Source of the DNA: Pseudogracilibacillus sp037072025 | GTDB taxonomy: Bacteria; Bacillota; Bacilli; Bacillales; Amphibacillaceae | Direction: 5' to 3' | DNA: 64,000 bases | Assembly: GCF_037072025.1 (NCBI RefSeq) | Contig: NZ_JAXHDD010000015.1 | Span: forward strand, 1-64,000 | Shown: piece after piece, positions 52,712-61,129 of the stretch | How the letters are laid out: every line of letters begins with the position of its first letter | Numbering within the stretch: position 1 is the first letter of the stretch | Program-made: the position numbers and the translations under genes | The notes under the pieces: generated by a model | What the model was told of the DNA's origin: nothing | What the model saw: the letters and a program-made list of their open reading frames with translations, nothing else | Database searches by the model: none

Positions 52712-53329
52712 TTATGCATTTTTCATGATGATAGCTTCGAAAGTATTGGCCACACTCTCACAACAGTCAGCAACATCTTCTAATTTTTCGTAGATTTCTT
52801 TATATTTCATAATTTGAATGGGATCTTTTTCCATTTTGAATAATTCTTTAATCGATGATCGGCGAATTTGATCACATTTCGACTCATAATTTTTAATTCT
52901 GATAGCATGTTTTCTAATTTGGGGTAATTTTTTTTCGGATAATAGATTAATAGCTTTTTCCATTTCAATGACACTTTTTTGGATTGCATCAACGAACTGG
53001 AGCATATAATTATCAGCAGAATGAATCGAATACATATCAAATAATGCTGAGGTGTGTTCCAAGCCATCCAACACATCGTCCATATGCATCGCTAAAGCCA
53101 AAATATCCTCTCGCTCAATCGGAGTAATAAAGACCTTATTTAAATCCTTGATTACTTTGTGAACAAAGGAATCCCCCTTCTTTTCAAATTCTTTCATTTT
53201 ATCGTAAAAAAATTTCAAATCAGCTTCATTTGTTAATTTATATTCCGTAAAAAAATCCACGCTCTCTACTAAGTTTTGAGCAATGTGTTTCAAATGCACC
53301 GAGAACTTGTCTTCTTTTTTTCCAAACAT
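52712..53329 (-). CDS. ykaA: DUF47/PhoU-like phosphate transport regulator (YkaA)
   Basis: A 205-residue all-helical PhoU-like protein of the DUF47 family. Helical pattern with acidic metal-binding motifs (FEKKGDSFVHKV, EREDILALAMHMDDVLDGLEH, ESKCDQIRR, EKLEDVADCCESVANTFE). DUF47 proteins pair with PiT transporters and are thought to gate them. First gene of the ykaA-pit operon. Confidence 0.9.
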   Translation of the reverse strand: MFGKKEDKFSVHLKHIAQNLVESVDFFTEYKLTNEADLKFFYDKMKEFEKKGDSFVHKVIKDLNKVFITPIEREDILALAMHMDDVLDGLEHTSALFDMYSIHSADNYMLQFVDAIQKSVIEMEKAINLLSEKKLPQIRKHAIRIKNYESKCDQIRRSSIKELFKMEKDPIQIMKYKEIYEKLEDVADCCESVANTFEAIIMKNA

Positions 53330-53449
53330 AATTTTCCCACCTTATTCATAATACCACCTAAAATAGTATCGTAATCTGTCGAATAAGTATAGATTTTATC
53401 AATTAATTTACACAAAATTTACAATTAGAAGTTCTACTTTATAAAAGAC

Positions 53450-53616
53450 TATAAGAGGATGTTCAAAAAGTCCGGTAAAAATGACACTGCGAATTTCGCA
53501 CGAATGCTTGTTTTTCCGCTACTCATGTATCTAAATGCATACATTCCGCTGCTCGAAACTTCGCCGCCTCGAACTTCTTGATCTTTTTTTATCCTCCTTT
53601 TTGAACACGCATTATA
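53450..53616 (-). repeat. MITE-like dispersed repeat, copy 4
   Basis: Same orientation as copy 3: TATAAGAGGATGTTCAAAAA at the left and CTTTTTGAACACGCATTATA at the right. Ends carry TATAA on both sides. Located upstream of ykaA and downstream of the 6S-like RNA. Confidence 0.87.
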
Positions 53617-53721
53617 AGGAGCTTCAAATATGGGCGCTAAATTATGCAGAAAATTAAGCACTTTGTTACTAATCACTGCTTCTGGGGGCACATCTGAAGT
53701 AGCATGTTACAAACATTCATC

Positions 53722-53752
53722 ACAAAAAAAACTTGGCAATAATTAGCCAAGT
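53722..53752 (-). terminator. Second (backup) terminator downstream of the 6S-like RNA
   Basis: On the minus strand AAACTTGGC (to 53752), a TAATTATT loop and GCCAAGTTT run into TTTTTTTG. It lies about 90 bp beyond the first terminator. The stem ACTTGGC/GCCAAGT equals the outer stem of the leader hairpin family. Confidence 0.6.
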
Positions 53753-53840
53753 TTCTCATAAATTCACTTTTTATGAGTGAAAAATTTTTTCATAGAAATG
53801 GTTCCCAAATGATTTTAATATTCTTGAAATCTGTAGTTTA

Positions 53841-54067
53841 AAATAAAAATCCGCCATTATAAAAGAGCGGATTTAGACTTTAAAAACACAGCCACAATGC
53901 CGTAATAAATTAGTAAGTTTTAACCACCACTCTTTATAAGTGGGTGTTTGCAGAGTGACTTCCTGTCTTCCACACGGTAGAGGCATGACATTTGGCCCTC
54001 GATATTAAAACTCCCTAATTCTTGTTTAGAGGTTAAACTTAAGTAAATTACGAACATTGCAGCTACT
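53841..54067 (-). ncRNA. ssrS: Probable 6S RNA
   Basis: A minus-strand transcript of about 225 nt that folds as one long irregular hairpin. Closing stem: AGC-T-GCAATG-TTC-GTAAT (about 54063-54045) pairs with ATTAC-GG-CATTGT-G-GCT. The TGTTCG / GGCAT pattern is the conserved 6S closing stem (as in E. coli TGTTCGCAAG and GGCGGCAT). After a bubble, AAGTTTAACC pairs with GGTTAAAACTT. It ends in the terminator AATCCGC…GCGGATT plus TTTTATTTT. There is no coding frame and it has its own strong promoter. It would bind sigma-A RNA polymerase in stationary phase. Identification is by structure, not alignment; another structured RNA is possible. Confidence 0.65.
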
Positions 54068-54073
54068 AAATAT

Positions 54074-54102
54074 ATGATAACCTTAATCGGTTAAAATTTC
54101 AA
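54074..54102 (-). promoter_or_regulatory. Sigma-A promoter of the 6S-like RNA
   Basis: On the minus strand TTGAAA (54097-54102), 17-bp spacer, TATCAT (54074-54079). The start would be near 54067, directly before the closing stem. Confidence 0.7.
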
Positions 54103-54112
54103 TGGAAAGAAA

Positions 54113-54155
54113 CTCCTATTTTCACTATGTAAGCAAAGATGGTTGAAAATAGGAG
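54113..54155. promoter_or_regulatory. Perfect 12-bp inverted repeat between the 6S-like RNA and rtcB
   Basis: CTCCTATTTTCA (54113-54124) and TGAAAATAGGAG (54144-54155) with a 19-nt loop and no T-run, so not a terminator. It lies just upstream of the 6S promoter on one strand and 47 bp before the rtcB start on the other. Candidate operator or leader hairpin. Confidence 0.5.
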
Positions 54156-54201
54156 GTTCAAGCACTAATTATGTATAATAAACTAGAGGGGTGAATTATA
54201 C

Positions 54202-55386
54202 TTGAAAAAAGTTATTTTTGGCAATCATGAACAAGATACAATCCAGCAATTTAACAATTGTTTAGAAACAGGCAATGTTGTCGGGGGGGTTCTGTGTGCA
54301 GATGGACACTATGGGTACTCGCAACCTGTAGGCGGGGTGATCGTCTATGATGGGCAAATTCCCCCGTCTGGTGTTGGATATGATATCGCTTGTGGTAATA
54401 AAGCAGTGAAAACGAATCTAGTTTACAACGATATAAAAAATAATTTGTCGACCATTATGGATGAAGTTCAAAAAGCAGTTCCCTTTGGATTTGGCAGAAA
54501 AAATCCTGTTCGAGTTGATCATGAAGTTTTCGATGATGAGAATTGGAACGTGTTTAAAGAAATTGGAAAACATGAACATGACGATTTAAAAGCAACGGCT
54601 CAAGCACAACTTGGGACAACCGGTTCTGGAAATCATTATGTTGATATTTTAATTGATGAAAAAACGACAGATGTTTGGGTTGGAAACCACTTCGGTAGCC
54701 GCGGTTTAGGGCACCGGACAGCTACTGGATTTCTAAACCTTGCAAAAGGACTCGCCTTCTCCGATCATGCACCTCGCGAATTGATGGAAGCAACTTCTAC
54801 CTTACTTGATATGGATAGTGAGTTAGGAGATATGTATTACCGTGCGATGGAACTTGCTGGGCGTTATGCCTATGCAGGACGGGATCATGTAATTCAACAA
54901 GTACTTGATATTTTAGGTGCGGAATCTACTTTTGAAGTGCATAATCACCATAATTATGCATGGAAGGAAACACATTTCGGTAAAGAATATATCGTTGTTC
55001 GAAAAGGAGCAACACCTGCTGCACCTGGACAATTAGGTTTTGTAGGTGGCAGTATGGCAGATATTTCTGTTATTTTACAGGGAGTTGAATCAGATAAAAG
55101 TAAAGAAGCATTTTACAGCACAGTTCATGGAGCAGGACGAATTATGAGCCGAACGAAGGCGGCAGGTCGAATGAACTGGAAAACAGGAAAAAGACGTGGT
55201 GGAGCGATTTCAGAAGAACAAATGCAAAAGGCTGTTAAAAGGTATGGCGTCGAATTAAGAGGAGCCGGTACAGATGAAAGCCCATTTGTCTACCGTAAAC
55301 TTCAAGAAGTTCTTGATTCCCATGCAGGAACGGTCGAAGTACTTCATACGTTAAAGCCTATCGGTGTTGTCATGGCAAACGAATAA
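54202..55386 (+). CDS. rtcB: RtcB-family RNA ligase
   Basis: A 394-residue RtcB protein, the GTP/Mn-dependent ligase that joins 2',3'-cyclic phosphate and 5'-OH RNA ends. Key residues are visible: metal ligands Asp61 and Cys64 in GVGYDIACG, the conserved GTTGSGNHYVD, HNHHNYAW, and the guanylylated His in TVHGAGRIMSR. It belongs to the shorter bacterial branch (about 390 residues versus about 480 for archaeal/E. coli types). TTG start after GAGGGGTG. No rtcA or rtcR nearby; it lies divergent from the 6S-like RNA gene. Confidence 0.92.
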   Translation: MKKVIFGNHEQDTIQQFNNCLETGNVVGGVLCADGHYGYSQPVGGVIVYDGQIPPSGVGYDIACGNKAVKTNLVYNDIKNNLSTIMDEVQKAVPFGFGRKNPVRVDHEVFDDENWNVFKEIGKHEHDDLKATAQAQLGTTGSGNHYVDILIDEKTTDVWVGNHFGSRGLGHRTATGFLNLAKGLAFSDHAPRELMEATSTLLDMDSELGDMYYRAMELAGRYAYAGRDHVIQQVLDILGAESTFEVHNHHNYAWKETHFGKEYIVVRKGATPAAPGQLGFVGGSMADISVILQGVESDKSKEAFYSTVHGAGRIMSRTKAAGRMNWKTGKRRGGAISEEQMQKAVKRYGVELRGAGTDESPFVYRKLQEVLDSHAGTVEVLHTLKPIGVVMANE

Positions 55387-55575
55387 AGTTTATTCATTAT
55401 CCATTCAAAAGCCTACTAGTAACAGTAATTCCCATTTTTAAATTTGAGCTGTAATCTGCTCAATTATCAAAATTTTTGTTGCGTATATCACAAAATCTAT
55501 AAACTGCGACATAAGAGTCTACATGTTATTACTGTATCAACTCCATGTCTGGGGCAACTCATATATTGCGAAATC

Positions 55576-56396
55576 GACTCGACGTCTTGGAAAATGACTC
55601 GACATCTTGAAATTCGACTCGACATCTTGGAGAATGACTCGACATCTTGGAATTCGACTCGACATCTTGGAAATTGACTCGACATCTTGGAGAATGACTC
55701 GACATCTTGGAATTCGACTCGACGTCTTGGAAATTGACTCGACATCTTGGAATTCGACTCGACGTCTTGGAAAATGACTCGACATCTTGGAATTCGACTC
55801 GACGTCTTGGAAATTGACTCGACATCTTGGAATTCGACTCGACGTCTTGGAAAATGACTCGACATCTTGGAGAAGGACTCGACATCTTGGAAATTGACTC
55901 GACGTCTTGGAATTCGACTCGACGTCTTGGAAAATGACTCGACATCTTGGAATTCGACTCGACGTCTTGGAAAATGACTCGACGTCTTGGAATTCGACTC
56001 GACATCTTGGAATTCGACTCGACGTCTTGGAATTCGACTCGACATCTTGAAAAATGACTCGACATCTTGGAAATCGACTCGACATCTTGGAAATTGACTC
56101 GACATCTTGGAGAATGACTCGACATCTTGGAAATCGACTCGACATCTTGAAAAATGACTCGACATCTTGGAAATTGACTCGACATCTTGGAGAATGACTC
56201 GACATCTTGGAGAATGACTCGACATCTTGGAAAATGACTCGACATCTTGAAAAATGACTCGACATCTTGGAATTCGACTCGACGTCTTGGAAAATGACTC
56301 GACATCTTGAAATTCGACTCGACGTCTTGGAAAATGACTCGACATCTTGGAAATTGACTCGACATCTTGGAAATTGACTCGATCATCTTGAAGAGC
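55576..56396. repeat. Tandem array of 41 units of 20 bp
   Basis: Every 20 bp the core GACTCGAC(A/G)TCTTG(G/A) recurs, separated by a five-base variable segment (AAAAT, AATTC, AGAAT, AAATT, AAATC, AGAAG). The first unit is at 55576; the last, at 56376, carries one extra T. No length drift occurs across the array. The minus strand has no stop in any frame, so three long overlapping frames of about 240-310 codons appear; they lack ribosome sites and I treat them as artefacts. Nothing else is recognisable in 55387-56531. Confidence 0.95.
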
Positions 56397-56531
56397 GAGA
56401 AATTCTTTCATAGTTATATCGCAGTTCACTTCATCTGTGAGAAATGTAACGCAACTGTATTAATATCATTTATTAGCCATCTTAATGTATAATCAATAAA
56501 GAATAATTTTTTTGTAGGAGTCGTAGATATT

Positions 56532-57419
56532 ATGTCAATTTTCACAGAGTATTATAAAGAAAAAGAAAACATAGGTCGTTTGTTAGTAAAATGCCCGAAT
56601 AAACCAGGGATTGTAGCAGCATTATCGAAGTTTTTATTTGAGCATGGGGCGGATATTATTGAGTCAAGCCAATATTCAAGCGATGATGAAAGTAATATGT
56701 TTTATATTCGTTTTGAATATTACTGTGATGGTCTTTCAGAAAAAAGTGCTCAAATGGAAGATGATTTTACTGAATTAGCAGAGAAGTTTAAGATGGATTT
56801 TACTTTCACATATAATAAAACCAAAAAACGAAGTGCCATTTTTGTTTCAAAAGAAACTCACTGTTTACTTGAGCTGTTATGGGAATGGCAAAGTGGCGAT
56901 TTGGACACAGACATCCCACTCGTCATTAGTAATCATGAAACAGCAAGGGAAATCGTGGAGCCACTAGGAATTCCTTATTATTATATCCCAGCAAATAAAG
57001 ATATTAGAGAAGAAGTAGAAGCAAAACAGATTGAACTAATGGAAAAATATGAAATTGATGTTCTTATCTTAGCTCGATATATGCAAATTTTAACACCTAG
57101 TTTTGTAAAACGTTTTCCAAATAAAATAATCAACATCCACCACTCATTTTTACCTGCATTTATAGGTGCACACCCATATGAACGCGCTTATGATCGTGGT
57201 GTAAAATTAATCGGTGCTACTTCTCATTACGTAACCAATGATTTGGATGAAGGACCAATTATTGAGCAAGATATTGAAAGGGTTGATCACCGAGACAATA
57301 TCCCGTCACTTAAGAAAATAGGACAACAAGTAGAAAGAAGAGTTTTGGCACGTGCTGTTAAATGGCATTTACAAGATCGAATCATCGTAAAAGATAATAA
57401 AACAATTGTGTTTCATTAA
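56532..57419 (+). CDS. purU: Formyltetrahydrofolate deformylase
   Basis: A 295-residue enzyme hydrolysing 10-formyl-THF to formate and THF, balancing one-carbon pools. N-terminal ACT domain (about 15-95, GRLLVKCPNKPGIVAALSKFL) and a C-terminal formyltransferase-like domain with the catalytic Asn-His-Asp set: NIHHSFLPAF (about 200) and HYVTNDLDEGPII. The family's insertion IGAHPYERAYDRGVK is present. Monocistronic, directly after the 20-bp array. Confidence 0.93.
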   Translation: MSIFTEYYKEKENIGRLLVKCPNKPGIVAALSKFLFEHGADIIESSQYSSDDESNMFYIRFEYYCDGLSEKSAQMEDDFTELAEKFKMDFTFTYNKTKKRSAIFVSKETHCLLELLWEWQSGDLDTDIPLVISNHETAREIVEPLGIPYYYIPANKDIREEVEAKQIELMEKYEIDVLILARYMQILTPSFVKRFPNKIINIHHSFLPAFIGAHPYERAYDRGVKLIGATSHYVTNDLDEGPIIEQDIERVDHRDNIPSLKKIGQQVERRVLARAVKWHLQDRIIVKDNKTIVFH

Positions 57420-57424
57420 ATTTA

Positions 57425-57656
57425 AGAGATTGGGACATAAGCTAGAAAGAGTTATTTAAACACGAATGACTAAGTTTATAATAGTCGCTACAGAAATATA
57501 CTCCGCTTTCCACCAGCGCTGATAAGACCCTTCAGGCTTCGCCTTTCAGTGCCTTATCAAAGCTTTTCTTCTGACTGGAGTCTCCGTATATTTCTTTCGC
57601 TAACTTGAAATATTGTTCGTGTTTTATATCTACTATTTTGTTTTGTCCCAACCTCT
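57425..57656. repeat. MITE-like element (232 bp) with terminal inverted repeats
   Basis: Ends AGAGATTGGGACATAA (57425-57440) and, inverted, TTTTGTCCCAACCTCT (57641-57656): 13 of 16 match. Inside is a GC-richer block (ATATACTCCGCTTTCC…GAGTCTCCGTATATTTC) with inverted symmetry, related to the element at 51260-51664. It abuts the 3' end of a decayed gene. Confidence 0.7.
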
Positions 57657-57978
57657 ATTCTTTATTTCAATTAATTTTACAGATATAGCTTTTCCTTGCC
57701 CGGGATAAGAAGTTGCAACCTCTCCTTAATACAACCTGGACATAGTCATCAATTTGAAATTCTTCTTCATCTTCATACTGAAAAGCCACAAGAGGCAAAG
57801 CAGGTTGCGAATCAAGCAATTTTTCATATGTAAGTTTCTAGCCATCTGCTAGCTTCTTCTTCAGTTGCTCCCTCAGCTAGGAGGAAACTATTTTCATTGA
57901 CTCCCATAATATATCCATCTATTTTTTGACCGTTACAACCGCTAAAAAGCAAATAGCAAAAATTAATTGTCGACGCAT
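57633..57978 (-). pseudogene. Frameshifted DUF3221-like lipoprotein gene
   Basis: The ATG at 57978 gives MRRQLIFAICFL, then the frame must shift (one T short in a T-run) to continue SGCNGQKIDGYIMGVNENS, FLLAEGATEEEASRWLET. Another shift gives EKLLDSQPALPLVAFQY, EEEFQIDDYVQVVLR, and a third gives GEVATSYPGQGKAISVKLIE. The lipobox (SGC) and the ending VxVxxxGxVAxSYPxQGKA match DUF3221 lipoproteins. The last codons run into the adjacent MITE-like element, which supplies the stop (57633). At least three frameshifts. Confidence 0.7.
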
Positions 57979-58056
57979 ACCTATCTTCCTTAGTATGTGA
58001 CAAAATCTTGACAACATCCCCTTTTTCTAGTAATCTACTAAATACGTTTACGTAAT

Positions 58057-58075
58057 TATAATATAGTTAACATAC
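58057..58075 (+). promoter_or_regulatory. -10 box and GTTAAC palindrome upstream of bioY
   Basis: TATAAT (58057-58062) directly followed by ATAGTTAACATAC. GTTAAC is the core of BirA biotin-operator half-sites; only one convincing half-site is visible, so BirA control is a suggestion. Confidence 0.35.
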
Positions 58076-58094
58076 ATATAAGGAGGAAAGTAAA

Positions 58095-58658
58095 TTGAAT
58101 AACTCTAAACTACAGATGATGATTGTAACAGCATTATTCGCAGCAATTGTAGGAATACTTGCTCAAGTTACAATACCTTTACCGCTCGTTCCAATTACTG
58201 GACAAACGCTGGCAATTGGTCTTGCTGCTACTATTTTAGGTTCACGTTATGGTACGTTATCTTCTGTTCTTTATCTTATAATTGGAGCAATAGGTATTCC
58301 AGTATTTTCACAAATGTCAGCTGGTCTAGGAGTAATTTTTGGACCAACAGGTGGATTTATTGTCGGCTTCATTCCAACAGCTTATGCGATCGGGCTATAC
58401 TTAGAAAAAACGAAATTCAATGTCATTAATGCATTTATCGCAAATATCATTGGAATGTTTATCACCTTAATTATTGGAACTGTCTGGTTAAAAATGGTTG
58501 CTAACTTGTCATGGACCGCAGCATTCTTAGGAGGATTTGCTCCATTTATTGTTGGAGGAATAATCAAAGCGATTCTTGCCGCATGGATTGGTATCACCGT
58601 CCGTAAAAGACTGGAATCGGCTAATATTTTATACGTTCCCGTTAAAAAAGCAAGCTGA
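58095..58658 (+). CDS. bioY: Biotin transporter S component BioY
   Basis: A 187-residue membrane protein with about six helices, the biotin-specific S component of ECF transporters. Diagnostic regions are AQVTIPLPLVPITGQTLAIGLA (about 23-44) and FGPTGGFIVGFIPTAYAIG (about 81-99). TTG start eight bases after AAGGAGG. No dedicated ATPase or T component is beside it, so it would use shared EcfA/T units or act alone. Followed by a terminator. Confidence 0.93.
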   Translation: MNNSKLQMMIVTALFAAIVGILAQVTIPLPLVPITGQTLAIGLAATILGSRYGTLSSVLYLIIGAIGIPVFSQMSAGLGVIFGPTGGFIVGFIPTAYAIGLYLEKTKFNVINAFIANIIGMFITLIIGTVWLKMVANLSWTAAFLGGFAPFIVGGIIKAILAAWIGITVRKRLESANILYVPVKKAS

Positions 58659-58667
58659 ATTTAGAGG

Positions 58668-58698
58668 AGCGTGCCGGCACAGCCAAGCACGCTTTTTA
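58668..58698 (+). terminator. Terminator of bioY
   Basis: Stem AGCGTGC (58668-58674) and GCACGCT (58687-58693), then TTTTA. Confidence 0.75.
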
Positions 58699-58701
58699 TC
58701 C

Positions 58702-59607
58702 TCACCTTGACTTTAATCTTCTTTTCCTAATTAAGTACTCAACAGTTCCCGAACCAATAAACACTCCTACTAAAATAAATACCAGTCCAATATAATGATT
58801 TTTCATAATCGGTTCACCTAAAAATAATGATGCACCTAATAAAGCAAACAAAGTGTTTAAGTTTACAAAAATGGTCGTCTCCGTTGGTCCAACATTTTTT
58901 ATTGCAAAATTATAGATCATATGTCCAAAGGCCGTTGCAATAATCGCACTAAATAGAAAAATACTTCCTAACTTCCATGTAAATAATTGCGTTAGCTGCG
59001 TTAAATCGCCCTCAAGTATACAACTAATAATAAAAATAAATACAGAGCCAACTAAAAGCATATAACCAGTAAGTAAACGTGGATCAAAAGTAGGATTTAA
59101 CTTACTAATCAAAATAAAACTAAATGCTTGCATAAACATTGATAAAAAGATCATTAAATCCCCAATAGAAACAGCTTCAAGCCCTTCAGCACCTGCTAAA
59201 GATGTAGTTAATATCCCGATAAAGCCTAATAAAAATCCCAGTGCACGAAGTCGAGAGATACGATCCCGTAAAATAATGATCGATAAAACCATTGTCACTA
59301 GCGGAGCAGCACCTAAGATAATCCCTGCATTCACACCAGATGTTCGAGTTAATCCTAATGCTAAAAAAGTGTGGTGAAAAGCCACATTGAAAATTGTAAT
59401 AATGAGAATTGTTTTCCATTCATTTTTTGTAGGTAATCGAAAGATACCAAGCAATTTGGTAATCACAAGTACAGCTATTCCCGCTAAAAAAATTCGTGCA
59501 GCTGTTAATGTGATTGGTTCAATACTATTTACAAGTACGACAAGCGCCGATAAATTAAACCCCCAAACTGCCATAACGAAAAATAATAGTGTGTAAATTC
59601 GTGCCAA
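58702..59607 (-). CDS. EamA/DMT-family transporter
   Basis: A 301-residue protein of ten helices made of two EamA repeats (about 8-137 and 149-290). The typical signature GPTETTIFVNLNTLFALLGASLFLGE is split around residue 245. These proteins export amino acids or metabolites or act as general DMT exporters; substrate unknown. TTG start after CTAGGTGA. Separated from rpoN by a hairpin. Confidence 0.83.
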   Translation of the reverse strand: MARIYTLLFFVMAVWGFNLSALVVLVNSIEPITLTAARIFLAGIAVLVITKLLGIFRLPTKNEWKTILIITIFNVAFHHTFLALGLTRTSGVNAGIILGAAPLVTMVLSIIILRDRISRLRALGFLLGFIGILTTSLAGAEGLEAVSIGDLMIFLSMFMQAFSFILISKLNPTFDPRLLTGYMLLVGSVFIFIISCILEGDLTQLTQLFTWKLGSIFLFSAIIATAFGHMIYNFAIKNVGPTETTIFVNLNTLFALLGASLFLGEPIMKNHYIGLVFILVGVFIGSGTVEYLIRKRRLKSR

Positions 59608-59660
59608 ATAATCACCTAGTTTCTCTTAACATTCCTGTTGCTGTCCCTAATTTAAATTGA

Positions 59661-59712
59661 AAAATCGTTGAGATAAGCGACTTCCGTGTAAAGAAGCCAA
59701 TTCAACGATTTT
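59661..59712 (-). terminator. Hairpin terminator after rpoN
   Basis: AAAATCGTTGA (59661-59671) pairs with TCAACGATTTT (59702-59712), with an inner CTTC/GAAG stem. On the minus strand it ends ATTTTTC. The stem is nearly the same as the carbonic-anhydrase terminator at 5788-5834. Confidence 0.6.
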
Positions 59713-59763
59713 CACATAATTTTATACTTACTATTCTAGTATAGCATTTATTCTTCTTCTATT

Positions 59764-61065
59764 TTAGATTTTTCTTTTCGTAGATGACGGAATATGAAGC
59801 TCTTCGCGATATTTGGCTACAGTTCTCCGTGATATAACAATCTTTTTTTCCTGTTTAAACAAATCAGAAATTTTCTGATCTGAAAGAGGTTTTTGCTTAT
59901 CCTCATTATCGATCATTTCCACTAATAATGCTTTTACCTTAGATTGCGATGTACTTTTTCCATCTTTTGTGGCTAACTTTTTTGAAAATAATTTTCTTAA
60001 ATCAAAAGTCCCCACCGGTGTTTGAACAACCTTATTCATTGTTGCACGGCTAACTGTCGATTCATGCATGCCAATTTCATCTGCAACTTCTTTTAATGTT
60101 AAAGCTTCTAATGCAATAGGCGAACCAATACTCAAGTATGCATGCTGCCGATTTACGATCACATCCATTATTTTCAAAATTGTCGTTCTCCGTTGTTCAA
60201 TACTTTTTATTAGCCAGTGGAATTTTTGAAAGTGATTGTCAACATATTTCGATAACTCATTGACATGTTTACATTCATTTGAATACGTATAATTAAATTT
60301 AATTTCAGGTAAATAATAATCATTTAAAGATATAGAAAATTGATTCGATTCTTCTAATCTATCAATAAAAATATCTGGAATGACATATTCTGCTTTTTCC
60401 CCTTCTAATTGATCTACTGGTTTAGGGTTCAATGTTTGGATCATCTTAATTAAATCTTTTATCTTTTGCAACGAAACATTTAAATCTTCTGCAATAATGT
60501 CCCATTCGTTTTCGGCAATATTGGTTAGATGATTTTCTATAATAGTAACTAACATTCCATTTCCCGGATATTTCTTCTTCGCTTGTATAACGAGACATTC
60601 ATACAAATCAACTGCTCCAATTCCAGCAGGTTCGAGTTGATGGAGAATATTTTTCGCCCGATAAACTTCTTTTTCACTTATTCCTAAATGATCGCAAACC
60701 TCTTCATCTGTTATAGTTAAATAGCCTTGTTCATTAATATTATAGATGAGATACTCCATTATAGTTCTCTCAAAATCCGTTAAGTCATAATCCACCAATT
60801 GCTCCATTAATTGATCATATAATGTTTTTTTATCGCTAACAGAATAATCAATCGGATTTGCTGAGTCTACACCTGTACGTCTAATGTTTATAGGGGTGTC
60901 GTGATCTTTCTCGATTAGTTCAATAAAAGGGTTTTCTTCTGCTTTTTCACGGATAAACTGCATTAACTCATATGTTGAAAGTTGTAAAAGTTCAATCGCT
61001 TGACGAAGTTCTGTAGTCATTATCATTTTCAACATCTGTCTCTGTTCCAAGACAATTCTCATCAT
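59764..61065 (-). CDS. rpoN: RNA polymerase sigma-54 factor (SigL)
   Basis: A 433-residue sigma-54. Region I is Gln/Leu-rich (LEQRQMLKMIMTTELRQAIELLQLS, two parts about 6-30). The core-binding region spans about 80-260, a helix-turn-helix lies near 345-365 (LKEVADEIGMHESTVSRATMN), and the C-terminal RpoN box ISRRTVAKYREE recognises the -24 element. Size matches Bacillus SigL (436). Start ATG after GGGAGGGA; two consecutive ATGs. It directs activator-dependent operons such as amino-acid and acetoin catabolism; no activator is in this window. Confidence 0.94.
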   Translation of the reverse strand: MMRIVLEQRQMLKMIMTTELRQAIELLQLSTYELMQFIREKAEENPFIELIEKDHDTPINIRRTGVDSANPIDYSVSDKKTLYDQLMEQLVDYDLTDFERTIMEYLIYNINEQGYLTITDEEVCDHLGISEKEVYRAKNILHQLEPAGIGAVDLYECLVIQAKKKYPGNGMLVTIIENHLTNIAENEWDIIAEDLNVSLQKIKDLIKMIQTLNPKPVDQLEGEKAEYVIPDIFIDRLEESNQFSISLNDYYLPEIKFNYTYSNECKHVNELSKYVDNHFQKFHWLIKSIEQRRTTILKIMDVIVNRQHAYLSIGSPIALEALTLKEVADEIGMHESTVSRATMNKVVQTPVGTFDLRKLFSKKLATKDGKSTSQSKVKALLVEMIDNEDKQKPLSDQKISDLFKQEKKIVISRRTVAKYREELHIPSSTKRKI

Positions 61066-61129
61066 TTATCCCTCCCAAAATGACCCCCCTATGAACATTA
61101 AAGCGCTACCAATTTTGTGTAAAAAATTA

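Noticed and set aside
53841..54067. T-box or other metabolite riboswitch
   Set aside because: There is no downstream minus-strand gene close behind the terminator, and the T-box consensus and known aptamer cores are absent.
55576..56396. Possible CRISPR array
   Set aside because: Units are contiguous with only five variable bases drawn from a few words; there are no unique spacers and no cas genes.
55497..56429. Three long overlapping minus-strand open frames (about 240-310 codons) across the 20-bp array
   Set aside because: They arise because the 20-bp unit has no stop in any minus frame; all three translate to the same repetitive peptide, with no ribosome site or promoter.
5788..59712. 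Shared AATCGTTGA terminator stem at two loci (5788 and 59661) as a repeat family
   Set aside because: Only the short stem is shared; loops and flanks differ, so chance or common terminator preference is enough.
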